Shown here: one piece after another, positions 44,136 to 56,500 of the stretch
How the letters are laid out: each line of letters opens with the position of its first letter
Position numbering within the stretch: the first letter of the stretch is position 1
DNA from: Chrysoporthe austroafricana
Taxonomy: Eukaryota; Ascomycota; Sordariomycetes; Diaporthales; Cryphonectriaceae
Assembly: GCA_001051155.2 (NCBI GenBank)
Contig: JYIP02000003.1
Location: forward strand, 1,736,001 to 1,800,000
Length of the DNA: 64,000 nt
Reading direction: 5' to 3'
Made by a program: the position numbers and the translations under genes
Notes under the pieces: generated by a model
What the model was told of the DNA's origin: nothing
The model's database searches: none
The model's input: the letters and a program-made list of their open reading frames with translations, nothing else

Positions 44136-47100
44136 TCCTCGTGGGTGCTCTCGGTTCTCAATGATGAAGATGTCCGAAACCATCTCGAACAGTATTGCCG
44201 ACAACATGAACGTTACTATTGATCCTCCATCACGTATTAGGCGCTGCTGACGACGACGTTTTCCTCGGGGCTGCCACATTCGATCCTACACCACAGGTTT
44301 CACACGCCCCGGCCGCCAACCGCGTACAACATAAGCCTCCAGAGGCAAATACGATATTGACGTTCTGCAGGATCTCTCCACTAGTGGCAGGGGGAAAGCG
44401 AGCATGCATGTCTAATGGCCTCGGATCCGACATTGGCCAGGGTTAGACTCTTTCCTGAGATACGAAGTATGGCACATGTGAAAGAATGTCATCATCACGA
44501 AAAAAGGGGAAAAAAAGAAAAAAAATACACCAGGACCAGGCTTTCCTGGTGAGTATCTGGTGGAAGGGGCACGGACCGCTCCTGGACAATTACAATGCGC
44601 TGCGCACCGCTTATCCACATTTTTCAATGGGGATGACCGGTTATGCAACACAAGCTTATGTACATAAGCTTATCTGATAATTGAGACAGCAAGTCGCACG
44701 CTTTGGGAATCGCGTTGTTAGAGTGAGCAACTTGGTCAACACAAATTGCGATATGAACTTAACAATCATGCTACGAGTCTTGTCCTCTGTGCAACGCTGA
44801 TTTTTTGATAAGAAACAGTATGTAGACTATAGATAGTTTCTAGTTAAAGGTTTGGTCACCTTTTCTGAAGCTGCGATATCTTCGCTTTACCCACGCCGGG
44901 CCCGGACGTGGGGGCTCAATAACTAGACAACCAGAAAATTGCATCGCGATACCACTGCCGAAAAGTTCCTGGCACAGTCATGACTCGGAGAAGGACACAA
45001 AGCGTTAATACTGGGGTAGGGTTAACAACCATAGCTATTGTCCTTTACCAGGAGTCTCGACACGTGCCAAATGCAGGGACGTATCTCTTCTCCGATCCGG
45101 TGGAGCCACTAGTATATTCCCACAGGCGTCAAAGTGAATACGGGTGTTCCGAAGCTTATTTAGGGGCACGAATAACAGGCACGGTCTATTGATAATTGTG
45201 GATATTAAGTGGCCCACCAGATAGTTGCATTACGAGACCACTACCCCAGCGTTCCCAGAACAAGTACAAGTTGGAAAAAGACACAATCCGTTGATAGTAA
45301 ATATGATATCACGACTATAGCCATTGTCTTCTGCAGGCAATCTCAACGCGTGCCAGACGCAGCGACATGTTTTTTTTCCGGCCTGGTGGAGCCACTAGTA
45401 TATTTCTGCACTCGTTAAAGTCAATCCGGATGTACCGAGGAGCACGGATAAGGGGTATGATCTATTGACAACTATGGAGAATAAAGTGTGTATGCCTCTA
45501 TCGCGGCTAAGTATCAAGTTCTGCACCGCCGGCATGCATATTCGAAGACTGAGTCTCATGAGTGACAACATAGCCAAAGGCTACTATTCCTTGGGAGGAC
45601 TATGGTAAACCCATTGGATGGATACGAACGTAACCTGCACTCATGTTACAATGAGTATCAAGTGCATCTCTTGAGACTCTGTATCTGCAGAAAGTAAAGA
45701 CCATCAACAAATACACCCGCACGTGAAGACCACGGGAATAGAGTAGATACGGACCCCGCGTTGACAAAAGAGCAAGCGGCAAGCTGCTTCTACGATGGTA
45801 GCTTCACGGCTTCCCAAGGCGGCACCTTGCCGAGCCGCAGTGCATCATAATTAATAGCAGTATTAAGGCTGACGTGTACAGCCAAGTATGGACCCTTGCA
45901 CACAACTAGGACTGTGGGGCCGCACAGCAGCGAAGCGCCCAGAATGGAGGTCGTACCGGTCCACATGGCCTGAAACCGTCGGGTCCGAGTGCTTCGGCTG
46001 GGAATTCGCACTCGCGAATCGTCAATGGTGAGAGCTCTTTTGGTAGCGATCGGAAGTTGGCGACCTTTCCGAGCTTCTTACATACAAATTCGCGGATCTA
46101 AATACAAACGTCGATGGTCTATTGAGAGCCTTTAGGCCCCTGATACGGACCAATTGAGTAAGCAGTGACGCGTCCTGCCAACGATGCCCTGTAGACCTCG
46201 GAGGATGTCGATGTACATTCTCGAATGCGGGGATGCAAACACCCAATAGTTCACACATTTGCTGACCGTATAGCTAAACGATGATCAAATTGACGCTCGA
46301 GTCAGGAATTATGATCTCGGACACTACGATAACAGCGACGCCGACGAGACTTGAAACACCGGAGAGTTGGATGGTAACCTACCTGCATACCCGCGGACCA
46401 CACGAGGATAAGTACGAGCGAGCTGCCACGATATTGCGCATCGAACATCCCATTGACGAACATCACAGTAGAATCCGTCGTGGACAGTGGGCTCTGATGA
46501 AACTCGTCCAGCACTTCATTGGTGCAATAATATTGAGGTTATCTGCATGGTAAGCCAACCAGTGGTGACGCTTCCAAGAATTTTCAAGCCATTTACGGTT
46601 CTCTCCAGGGTGGCTGGAGCAATGCCGATTCGGTGAGATGAAACAGCCCGTGTGTTTCCCGTGCGGCAGGCAGCATAACCCAACTCAGTTGCAAGGCGCA
46701 TAGCCATTGAAGAGAGCCCGTCATATCGATATCTTGTCGTCATCATTGATGGACCGCGCTGCGATACGGTCAAATATTGTGTGAAGTGGACACTATGTTG
46801 GGGAATCTCGCCTTACGGCCGCAACATAATTATTGGTAATCATCAACACCCTCAAGGTCACCGTCAACTAACAAGTCGTACCTTCTCCCGCATGCAGCAT
46901 CTGACCTAAAGAGACACAGCCGCCCTTGTGAGCCGGAGTCCCCAGAGCGCACATGCATGCGTAGAGATCTGGTAATTGCATATACGGATTATGCTCAACA
47001 GTGCTTTAAGAGGTATAATCAATTATTCTGAGATCTTGCCAAGACCTTAAGGCGATAGGTTGTTCTTTCATCGACTTGAGCTTGGATGAATCATAATCTG

Positions 47101-47745
47101 ACTCGACTCAAGTTTTGCCAATTAGCGTAAGTCTGGCCACCGTAGACAGCCTGGTCTCGGCTCGTGTGAGTTACTCTTGTGTTTCAAAGATTAGGCACGC
47201 ATTTTACCATCATCTTCAATTGAGGTCGGATCAAAATGCGTCATTTTTTCGAAGGGCAAAATCCAAGAATTCGGCGCGGAGTTGCGCTTGGGGTTTTGCG
47301 AAGGATCGAGCCGCAGCTTGATTAAAATTTAATGTTTTACCTTGGTTTGAGGCACCGTTCTGCAGTGTCATAGCTGCAGGGTGCCATCCTTCCGAGCCCA
47401 GGCGCTTGTAATCCGACCAATACATGAACCGTCCCATCTCCTGCTGTTGTCAAGCTGCCAACCTCTCGACTCGAGCTTGAGCCAACATCACAAAAATGAG
47501 TTTGATCGCTGTCAGGGTCACACCCTACAAGCCTTTTGGCACTTCCGAGCCTAAACATGTTCGGACGGTGGACTGGGCCTCACGTCGACGTCAACGCCGC
47601 AGACAGGCTTAATATCCAATGTCTCCCCAATGATTGCCTCGGACTATAGATTGACAGATCGGCCAGGAACCCGGAAAATGTACAGATGTATCCTGCTAGT
47701 CTTGTCTAATTGCGAGAGCTGACAGGTGGCCGGCGAGTGGACGAG
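44136..47745. other. Intergenic region with a diverged tandem duplication
   Basis: I find no supported gene. The region contains two diverged copies of a 286-bp unit (about 44930-45490) and a perfect 20-bp palindrome at 44652-44671. The remaining open frames are short and lack motifs. Confidence 0.6.
44930..45490. repeat. Two diverged tandem copies of a 286-bp unit
   Basis: The block GGTGGAGCCACTAGTATATT occurs at about 45100 and again 286 bases later at about 45386. Other paired blocks keep the same offset: CCACTGCC/CCACTACC, ATAGCTATTGTC/ATAGCCATTGTC and TCTATTGATAA/TCTATTGACAA. Copies differ by both transitions and transversions, so the duplication is old. No open frame is shared. Confidence 0.8.
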
Positions 47746-49225
47746 ATGTCTGCTTCAATCACTGCACCGCTTGCAGCCCTGACAACTATATTCACGCCGC
47801 CATGTTCTACATCTTGGTTGCTGGAGAGCAGCAAAGATCCTTCTCAGTTCCCTCCCTTCCCGACTTCCGGGCCGACCTCCTGCGACCCCCCAGATTGGGC
47901 GGTCAATCTCGAATTCAAGGGCTTCCAGTATTATTCTCCGGCCATATGTCCGAGCGGATTCGAGGTCGGCGCGGGCTGCGGGATCACGACCACCAGGACG
48001 ACTGAGGGCTTTCCAGCGGTCGCACCGGGCGAGACAGCAGTGTATTGTGTCCCAAGGTAAGCACACGACCTCATCTTATGCCGACACGAGGCCTGGTGCT
48101 GTGATCTGACGATATGCAATTAGCGGCCAGTCCTGTACAACCGACTTGACAGACTTCCGAGGTGGCGTTTGGGGGGCAACCAGTCAGGGGGGCACATTCA
48201 CCGTGGGGCCTGCTTTGCAGATCCGTTTTAAGCAGTCTGACCTGTCGTTTCTCGAGACTCACCCTTTGACACCAGGCTTGACTCTATCTGCTCCTAGTTC
48301 AAGCATAATCTCGTCGACCACCGCAGACGTCGGCAGTGTCACGATCGCTGCGATACCCACGGCTACAGGGGACATTGTTCTGACTACAACAATATCTACC
48401 AGCGGCTCCGTCACTGAGACGCTCACCACGTTAGCATCGATCCTGCCTTCCCAGACCTCGGTTTTGGATATACCTCAAGCAGGTACTGGAAACACCACAA
48501 CGAACGTAGCAGTCATAACAGTTGTGCTTTCGGCCCTCCTTGCTGTCGTAGCCATGTGCCTCTTCCGCCTTGTCCAGCTCCGACGCCGCCAGGGCCAATG
48601 CTTGTGGCATTTCAGGAGAAGACGGTCCAGTGGCATGGTAGCGGTTGGTTTAGGAGCTTGGATAGGGAGTCGACCCAGTGACGAAGAGAACTCGCAAGAT
48701 AGGAGGAATGCTGCCATTCCTGATCGGGAATTGCCAGCGGAATTAGACGGCGAAGTGGGCCCTACATTTGAGTTGCCAGATTCTGAAAAGACTCTAGCCT
48801 CGACAGAGCACGTGGTGGAACTTGAAGGCGATCACGCATTGATACTGTCGCCGCATGCGAGTTGGGTGTCAAGAATGTTGTCTCGTGTAACTCGTTCTTC
48901 AACAACTACTCGATCCCGATCGTCCTCGCGGTCCCGGTGGACACAGAGATCCTTGAGGTTTTCCGGAGACTGGGAGACATTCATCCAGGAGAAGAGCGAA
49001 GCAGCAGCGAGCTGGCCGGGGCTGCCGTCGATCCCTGATGCCGCGTACTCCCGACCGGTTAGCATGTCTTCATTTTCAAGTGACGGGAATAAAACTTTTG
49101 CTCAGGTGATAGCACCACAAGAAGTTTTCAAGACGCGCAACTTCGACAGACTCAGCAACGGTACCTTTGGAAAGGTGGTAGTACGTGGGCGGCGCTTGGG
49201 TGTAAGTCCCAGTAGGAAGGATTGA
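47746..49225 (+). CDS. Single-pass membrane protein with Cys-rich ectodomain, function unknown
   Basis: Exons are 47746-48056 and 48124-49225, with a 67-nt intron. They total 1413 nt, giving 470 aa; an upstream in-frame ATG at 47710 would add 12 residues. The first 150 residues hold about eight cysteines (CSTSW, CDPPDW, AICPSGF, GAGCGI, YCVPSG, SCTTD). They are followed by a Ser/Thr-rich stalk, then a strong transmembrane segment (VAVITVVLSALLAVVAMCLF) and a stop-transfer RLVQLRRRQ. The cytosolic tail of about 210 residues is acidic, then Ser/Arg-rich (RSSTTTRSRSSSRSRW). The layout resembles fungal wall-sensor-like proteins common in Pezizomycotina. I see no WSC domain. No obvious cleavable signal peptide precedes the ectodomain, so a 5' exon may be missing. 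Confidence 0.75.
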
Positions 49226-50411
49226 AATCGTTTGACGACGATAGGAACTCTGGAAGTGTACTATAATACCTATTGTTGAGATGTTGCAATAAATGATACC
49301 CCATATGCTATATATATTCATAGGTTTATATCTCCTCCTACTGATCTACTTTCAGAACTCAATGTAAGTCCTTTCTATTCATCTTTTTGCTTAGTCTTAA
49401 GGCTGCATGGTTCCACAAAGCTTAACATCTAGATACTCAAATAGCTAGGAAAGTTCTGTAATTGGCAGTATATGCTCCTTAGATGGAATGATCCTGTACT
49501 AAAAAAAATTGAACAAAATGCCCAGAACTGTACTAGCACTTTCAGAATAGTTGATGGCACAAACTTTACTATGGTCATTCTGTCAGTCAACAGCGCTAGA
49601 CAATGCGCCTTAAATGTCTTGATGCCCTAGGGGGCGTGTCCTCTAGCATCGCCAATGGAACTTGGTGCCAGAGGCAATAGCAGTGAATACACTAAGCTGT
49701 AAAGAAAGTATCTAGCCGTGATAAGGCCACGCACGTGATGAAGCACTGGAGGACCACAACCTGATGCACATGAGCTTGATGTTTCGAACCCTTCGGTTGG
49801 GTCTGCACTTCCTGCTTTGAAGCGGTAGTAACGAATGGTACCGCTTGGCGATGGGCACTCTGGAAAGTGAATTGCTACTTGGCACTATGACGTATGTGGG
49901 CGGAAGACTTCTGTTTTGAAGACATTTCTGCTTAAAAATAGAGGAACAGGGATAAAACTGCAGCCTCACACAATAGGAGAAGGCTGGACCCAGAGTTGGG
50001 GTGACTGATGTTGCTGCGTTAATCAAGACTGCCATCTACGCACTTAATACAGTGAAAGTCGGAGTACAGCAGGGTTCCACCAGGTTGTCAAGCATTTATG
50101 CATCAATATTTGTATTTTTTTGCTGAACGATAATAGAAGCAAGAGGCCGGTGCCTTGTTTCCATCAATTGGTGTAGTCTAGCCTTCAAGTTCTTAATAGG
50201 CAGCTATGTGAAGTCCCTTCAATCCTTTCAATGCCATCCAAGGTGGAAGGGGTGACATCTTCAAAGATCCAACCATGCGCAAGAGTCATGCCACCAGCAA
50301 TACATGCTGTGAAAGTGGGAAACTGTAGGACCACCAATGCCCCAATGTGGGATCCGGCATAGCGCGGATGCTGCTTCGCTTTTATGGGCTGAAGCAGACC
50401 CATGGCTCAAC
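49226..50411. other. Intergenic region between two convergent genes
   Basis: This is the 3' ends and spacer of the membrane-protein gene and the bromodomain gene. It is AT-richer than its surroundings, with no coding signal that I can support. Confidence 0.65.
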
Positions 50412-53400
50412 TCAACCTCTGCCAAGACGCCTTCTCTTAATGGTACCACTCATGGCTTCATTCTCACGATCTGTCTGCTGCTCCTCAGCCTCCTCCTCAG
50501 CAAAAGATCCACCCACACCTGAAGCAGGCGTCTGCCCTTGGTCCGTCACTGTCGCGATAGACCCACGAGCCAATCTCTCACTAGCAGGCACGGCCCCAGG
50601 CGGCAGAGGCGCAGGAGGAATGCCGGGCTGCGCCTCAGTAGAACGCAACTCGATGAGTAGCTTGTCGACCTCCGCAAACATGGACTGGGTGTCTTTGACG
50701 ACGCTATTTTCGTCAACCTTGTACCCAATCATGCTTGGTGCGTCATCTGCAGCGTGGCTTTGGACACGGCCATGTGCCTCGTTGGCTCCCTTTTCGCCGA
50801 CACCGCTGCCCTTCATGAAGGACGGGCCAGGGCCGCGGTTCGGGTCCAGATTGTACATGATCGCATTGGCAAACATGTGAATGAGCTCACGCTCAAACTG
50901 CGCGCTGTTGATGATAGCACGTGGAGGCACTAGTTCCTCGCTGATGGGAAGCCAGACACTGCTTGTACCAGGATCACCGTCCGGTAGGGCTGCGGCTGCA
51001 ACAGCGGCGGCCTTGTGCCCTGCATGGATGGCCTTTTGGATATTCTTCAGGTATTGCGTCTTATATATGATCCCGTCATATCCAGGGGCGTCCTTTGGTC
51101 TGATCCGGTTCTGGAACATGTTGGCATGTTTGTGGCTTTGTATTTGGCCCAAAGCTGAAGCACTAACTCGAGGAAACCCGCGAGTCCATAATACGTGAGT
51201 TGGTATGCCAGATCGAGGCGGCGGCGGTTGTAGACGCGGGCGGAACTCGGATCCTGCTCGCTGTTCAGAGGTAGCCGAATCGCGACGTTTGCGCTTCCCA
51301 GCAGCTCTGCTGGAGTTGCGTGGAGAAGCGACCTGGCGGCGGCCGGAGACACTTTCATCTGCGGTCGTGTCGCCAGCATCTTCGAGTGGCTTAGGAGTCG
51401 CATCCTCGCGCTTAACCTTGGTTGCGGACTCCGAATCCATCTGATCTTGATCATCGCGCGGTGACGTGACAGACGGAGTACGTTTCTGGCGGGTATCTTC
51501 TCCGGCCAATGCACCACGGTGAGCTTTTGATACTTTCTTTGTAGCTGAGGTGTCGAGCTCTACTGGCTTTTGTTGACTCTTGGGGGGTCTTGTTAGACTA
51601 GCAGTCTGTAGGACGGGACTCAGCGGTTCGAAAGCAGGACTCTGAACTTCGCCGACGATGGGCCCTGGTGTAGAAGGTGTGGGTTGGGCTGCGGTCCATT
51701 TGGTACCACTTCCCTGAGGGCGGGAATAAAAGGGCATTGTGATCGGGGTCTGTGGGAGAACCGGGTGAGGACGCCGTGTTCCAGGGCCTGGGGTGGAAAC
51801 TTGCTGGGGTTGAGAAAGCACATGGGGTGGCACAGCAGGACGCGGAGCTTTGGGGTACGGTGAGTTGTACGTTGAAGATTGCGGCATGGACGGTCCAGGT
51901 GGAATTGGGACACCTTCCTGGCTTGGCGGAGCGCCGGCTTGAGACGCCTGTGTCGGGGCTGGGGATTTTGGCCATGGAGCCTGTGAAGGATTGGCAGGCG
52001 AAAGTGGCGGGGGAGTCGAAGCCACTGTTGGCACTATTCGGTTGTGGTGCAGTGGCAGAGACTGCGGAGGTGGAAATACTTGTTGATTATGTTGATATGG
52101 CGATTGCGGCAAGCGCGTCGGGCCTGACAAGGTTGAAGGTACACCAACAGGTCGCTGCAAAGTGACTGGAGACCCTGAGTGAGATCTCACAGGTGCTGGT
52201 TGCAGAGGTGGCCCTTGACCACCTGGCTGCGGAGCCACAAGAATGGGTCGAGTAGATGGTTGTGGTTGTGGTTGAGGCTGACCTTGTGGAGGATGTTGCA
52301 GTGGTGGTGGATGGGAGTATTGCAGAGGAGGCTGTGGATTCCATTGTTGCGCATGATGTGGTGAGTGTGGCAGAGGGACCTGTGGAATGTTTGGAGACGA
52401 TCTCTGCTGTTGAGAACCGGAATGAGGCTGATAGGGTGGCTCCCACTTGAGCGGGCCTGGCACAGGCAACTGAGGACTCAGCGACGCTTGGTTTGGTGTT
52501 TCCGGCTTTGGTATGGCAGCTGGCTTCTGCAGTATCTCGGTTGCTGGCGGCGTGGTAGAGGTTGGCAGAGCCGTGTGAGGCGAAAGGGGAGGCGGAGCTT
52601 GTGGCTGTTGCAAGATCGGAGCGGGAGCATTCGGAGGTTTGCGAGGCTCTTGCGCTCCAACGGTGTCTTGGCTTAGAGGACCTGGAGATGCAACGGCCAG
52701 CTGCTGAGCCAATGGCTGGAGAGGCGCGGGCCCTGTAGACGACCTGGTAGGTGAGGTCTGTGGTGGTGGTGGGATGTTCTCGGGTGTAGCGACCTGAACT
52801 GGTGTAGGCGGCAACGAGGGAACACCGGTCCCATTAGGTTGCGGTGTCGACGTCGGCTTCCTTATATCAGCATCCTGTGCAGTGGTCGGTGGACGACTAG
52901 GCTCCTTCACTGTACTAGCCGCCGCACTCAAGCCACCAATGGTGTTTTTGCGGGCCTCCGCGGCCTGTGTCTCCTGCAATTCGAGCTGGTTTATTTCTTC
53001 CTCCAACCTGCGCAGATCCTCCTGCTCTTTCCATAGCTCTTGAGCTACCTTCTGCTTGTACTTGTCGTATAGTTTCGCCTCGGCATCGGGCAGCCTGTGG
53101 ACATGTTGGCGAGCTTCGACCAAGGACGTCACCTTGGGCACAGAACCGGGTCTCTTCCGCTTCTTGCTGTCTGGAGACAGAGACCCGTCGGCAGGAGTAG
53201 CTTCGTTTGAGGGCGTCTCATCCTTGAGCTCCTCCTGCAGCAGGTGCAGGAAGAGCTCCTTCAGCGACTCGGGTGTCAGCCGCGACGCATCGTAGGTGGG
53301 GTCCTGTTTGATGATGTCGTTGTTGATGAGATCGTGGGAGACGCGAGGGAATGCGGCAGCCTCGAAGGCTTCGGCGCCGTGGCTGCGGATCCAGGTAAAC

Positions 53401-53513
53401 AATAATAGCGACTCCAGAGGGGTATAGGATGTCGCGTGAACCATTCCCCAGAGGCCCTCCCGCCAGTCACCGAGGGGAGAGTCTCGTCGTTGCAAAATAT
53501 GAATGGGCGCCAC
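50412..53513 (-). CDS. Bromodomain protein, NuA4 subunit Bdc1/BRD8-like
   Basis: This is a single exon of 1033 aa. The N-terminus (about residues 15-95) reads WREGLWGMVHATSYTPLESL, then LFTWIRSHGAEAFEA, a block found in fungal Bdc1/BRD8-type proteins. A charged coiled coil follows (about 150-195, KQKVAQELWKEQEDLRRLEE), then roughly 450 residues of very Pro/Gln-rich low complexity. The bromodomain is at about residues 785-885 (ANMFQNRIRPKDAPGYDGII, then FANAIMYN with the acetyl-lysine Asn). A basic tail (KRRRLGRG) ends the protein. In fission yeast and animals the counterpart is part of the NuA4/TIP60 histone acetyltransferase. The assignment rests on the domain layout; a different bromodomain cofactor is possible. 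Confidence 0.8.
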   Translation of the reverse strand: MAPIHILQRRDSPLGDWREGLWGMVHATSYTPLESLLLFTWIRSHGAEAFEAAAFPRVSHDLINNDIIKQDPTYDASRLTPESLKELFLHLLQEELKDETPSNEATPADGSLSPDSKKRKRPGSVPKVTSLVEARQHVHRLPDAEAKLYDKYKQKVAQELWKEQEDLRRLEEEINQLELQETQAAEARKNTIGGLSAAASTVKEPSRPPTTAQDADIRKPTSTPQPNGTGVPSLPPTPVQVATPENIPPPPQTSPTRSSTGPAPLQPLAQQLAVASPGPLSQDTVGAQEPRKPPNAPAPILQQPQAPPPLSPHTALPTSTTPPATEILQKPAAIPKPETPNQASLSPQLPVPGPLKWEPPYQPHSGSQQQRSSPNIPQVPLPHSPHHAQQWNPQPPLQYSHPPPLQHPPQGQPQPQPQPSTRPILVAPQPGGQGPPLQPAPVRSHSGSPVTLQRPVGVPSTLSGPTRLPQSPYQHNQQVFPPPQSLPLHHNRIVPTVASTPPPLSPANPSQAPWPKSPAPTQASQAGAPPSQEGVPIPPGPSMPQSSTYNSPYPKAPRPAVPPHVLSQPQQVSTPGPGTRRPHPVLPQTPITMPFYSRPQGSGTKWTAAQPTPSTPGPIVGEVQSPAFEPLSPVLQTASLTRPPKSQQKPVELDTSATKKVSKAHRGALAGEDTRQKRTPSVTSPRDDQDQMDSESATKVKREDATPKPLEDAGDTTADESVSGRRQVASPRNSSRAAGKRKRRDSATSEQRAGSEFRPRLQPPPPRSGIPTHVLWTRGFPRVSASALGQIQSHKHANMFQNRIRPKDAPGYDGIIYKTQYLKNIQKAIHAGHKAAAVAAAALPDGDPGTSSVWLPISEELVPPRAIINSAQFERELIHMFANAIMYNLDPNRGPGPSFMKGSGVGEKGANEAHGRVQSHAADDAPSMIGYKVDENSVVKDTQSMFAEVDKLLIELRSTEAQPGIPPAPLPPGAVPASERLARGSIATVTDQGQTPASGVGGSFAEEEAEEQQTDRENEAMSGTIKRRRLGRG

Positions 53514-56500
53514 GATGACCGACCGCGAAGTCCGCGTCAGATGCGTCTGTGATGCAGCGCGATGTGACGCGATCCAATGCGATTCGCGATCGCCTCGTCC
53601 CTGTTCTTTGCGCCAGTCGATTAGAGAAAGTCCCCTCTACAAGGACCAAGACGCGTCAGGACACGGATTAAAAACATACGGCAGGCCTCAGTAGAGTGCT
53701 GAGAAACGTTCTGATGGCTATTTGGATGATGTCATCGAGTGGATGTGGATATTGAGGCTGTTTTGCTGTTCGCGATCGCAAAGGTCGTCGTCGCAGGATG
53801 GCTTTTCCCACTGTCACGTGTTATCGATGCTGGCGGCGATTCCCAGCTTGTTGGGTCGGTCAGTCGTTGGAGTCTCCCTTACACCGGCCAAGAAGCTCCG
53901 AACTTGCTTAGAGATAAGGAAGTTAGTTGGCCAAATCAGGTCCGCCTTCTTGCTGACATAACCAAGCTATCCCTTGACTATCCAAGTGCCCTCAACTCGT
54001 CATCTGTTCACGGAACGATACTGTATTCAACCTTTCTTAATCTTCCTATTAAATAATTCCTCGTCTTTAAGTAGGTGAATATCGCTGCTTGAATTTGTTG
54101 ATTGTCTGGTAGCTCTCACAAATCACGGCCCGACTTTGTATTCCACACCTTAGGCAGGTCGTGATCTTTTCCTTCTCACTGAGCCCAGCTTCTCATATCA
54201 GATGTGAAGCCTGCCGGGCTGCTCTCGACCAGCCTTCGACTCCGTACAAACTCGGGCTACTGAGTGGTAAAATCCACCTATATGTATTTGTGGTTGATCA
54301 TGATCAAGAGACAGGAAATCTTACTTCAGTACTGCGTTCTGATATGTATAGCCTGTGCGGGCCTTGAAAATTTCTAGTGCAAACAGCCACTCATGCCAGA
54401 TGTGTCCAAGAAGATTGTTCAGGGTCTGTCTTCGCTGTAGGGTGGTAGCTCGGCCGATTAGCGCTATAACGTTCTCAGTCTCGCCGTGCGGGTCTCAACG
54501 CCCGGCCCGGGAATGATAAAGAGCCGCATGGACCAGTGCTGTAAGAGGACTACACGATGGCGCATCTTCTGTTGATGCAAAGGGAGAGCCGCATCTAGCT
54601 TGGATCCGCGAACGTTCAAGTCACCGAGACCTAGTACTTGCGTTTCCTGCGACATTGCCGAAGGACTGCTGTACGTACGGATCTCCGACTCTTGAGGGCA
54701 GCCCGATTCATCACGAAGAGTAGAGTATGGCTGCTAGGAACGTTTGGAAGGGGGTAAAAGCACCGCGAATACAGACTTCAGGCCAGTGGACGAGGGTATG
54801 ATCCGCGACCCCCATACCGCCGAGTAAAGGAGTCAGACAGCAAGAACTCGGAAAAAGAAGCTCAGAGCCACGCGGATGGCTACTCTCAAGAAAAGCAGCG
54901 ATTCGACAACATCACTTGAAGTCTAGACCGTTGAACTCTATGAGAAACGTAACGAACCCCCGATACATCGCTGACCAACAACGCAATGGTGGGGAGGCAC
55001 AGCAACATGTACAGGGCACAAAAGGGGTCGTGCGCTGGTCCGCGGATAAGATTAGAGGCGCGACGTGGAAATAAGCAGTGGATCTGTGCCAAATGAGGGC
55101 AGCCCCTGGCTCGTGCAGAATACAGTACAGCGCACATGGGGCCTATTTAATCAATTCTCCGATGCCAGACGGGGATCTCAATCACTTGTCGCTGTGGACG
55201 ATAACATGAATGCTGGTGAAGCAGTAATAGTAGCAGGACCAGATCAAGCCGCTGCTAAGCGGCTGGTGTTTTCCAAGTGAAACACCAAGAGATCGCACGA
55301 AAGCGGGCGGCTTCTTTACTTTGTCCAATGACGAGGTGGCCGGTGAAGCCTTTGTCCACGGCGACACCTCTTCTGCGATTAGGTCTGAAGTCTTGAGGAT
55401 TTCCGTCTGGAGGCTAAGTATTTTCTTTCTCTCCTCTCTCTCTCACAGTGAAAATATGATCGATCAATCTCATAGGTGGCAGTGTATCAGCGGAGCAGTC
55501 GCAGAATCCGCCGATGATCGCATTCTTATTGTCAACTTATTGAGGGAGGCAGGCTACCAGGAGCGGGCATGACACTCTGGATGTTACCCGTCATGGAGGA
55601 TGAGATGGCCACCAATGCTCCACATATTTGAACATTGCGGGAATCGGTGTAATGCTACGTCTGTACTATGGTAGACAAGACCCACACATTCGGCTCAGCT
55701 TGGCCTTCTGTCCCTGTCTGGCCCTCTACCTTGGTCTCGTGTCTCGCCACCGCGGACTACAGCTGACTCATGAGGGGATCGAGCAGTATGAGATCGAAAA
55801 GAGGCAGGTCGAGAGTGCTATGAATACCTTGTGACATGTAACGATGCCCAACCATTCACAGGCGCTTCAAATAAGGTGAGCCACACTCGCGGCCAACATG
55901 AGCATGAATCTGCATCATTTCCATCTCGCCTTCAATGTCGTTGGGATCGTGGGGTGTGGGTTTCCCACGATATCCACTCGTCGACGACCCATTCTTCTGG
56001 CTCCAGGTGATGCGGACGCCCAGTCTCGTTGTCCGGGATCAAGGAGGGTTAAATGCAGCCCGATGCACCCGTCCAGTGAGTCTCGAAATTCTTGAGCAGC
56101 GGAGGCTGGAGGGGGGGGCAAGATAATAACAAGAAGCACTGTACTATCTAGGTAGAGAAGGATTTATCGAAATCTATCGGGGCTAGAGGTAGCTGGACGC
56201 CCTCGTCGGCAAAAGTGGTGGGAGATATTTCTTATGACACAGTATCCCCAGACCAGATAGGTCGTCTAAGTACGGCCTGCTTCTGGTCCCGAAAGCCTAC
56301 AATCTAGACCTTGAGGCTGTCGATATTGGTCGCTGGTCGGAGCCGAGCCTCAAATTATCATCCAAGGCTGGTGAGCGGTGAATGCCGGAAATAGGAGGCG
56401 GATGCTACCAGTAAAGCAAGAATCGCGGGAGCGATGATCTTTCCCCGGGTCGTCAGAATAGGGGCGTTCCCCCGATGGCACGCTTATGCAATGGCTTTGA

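Noticed and set aside
54430..54515. tRNA-like string (TAGCTCGGCCGATTAG, then GGGTCTCAACGCCC)
   Set aside because: The anticodon stem does not pair, the T-loop has an extra base, and the acceptor ends do not match. At best it is a decayed tRNA.
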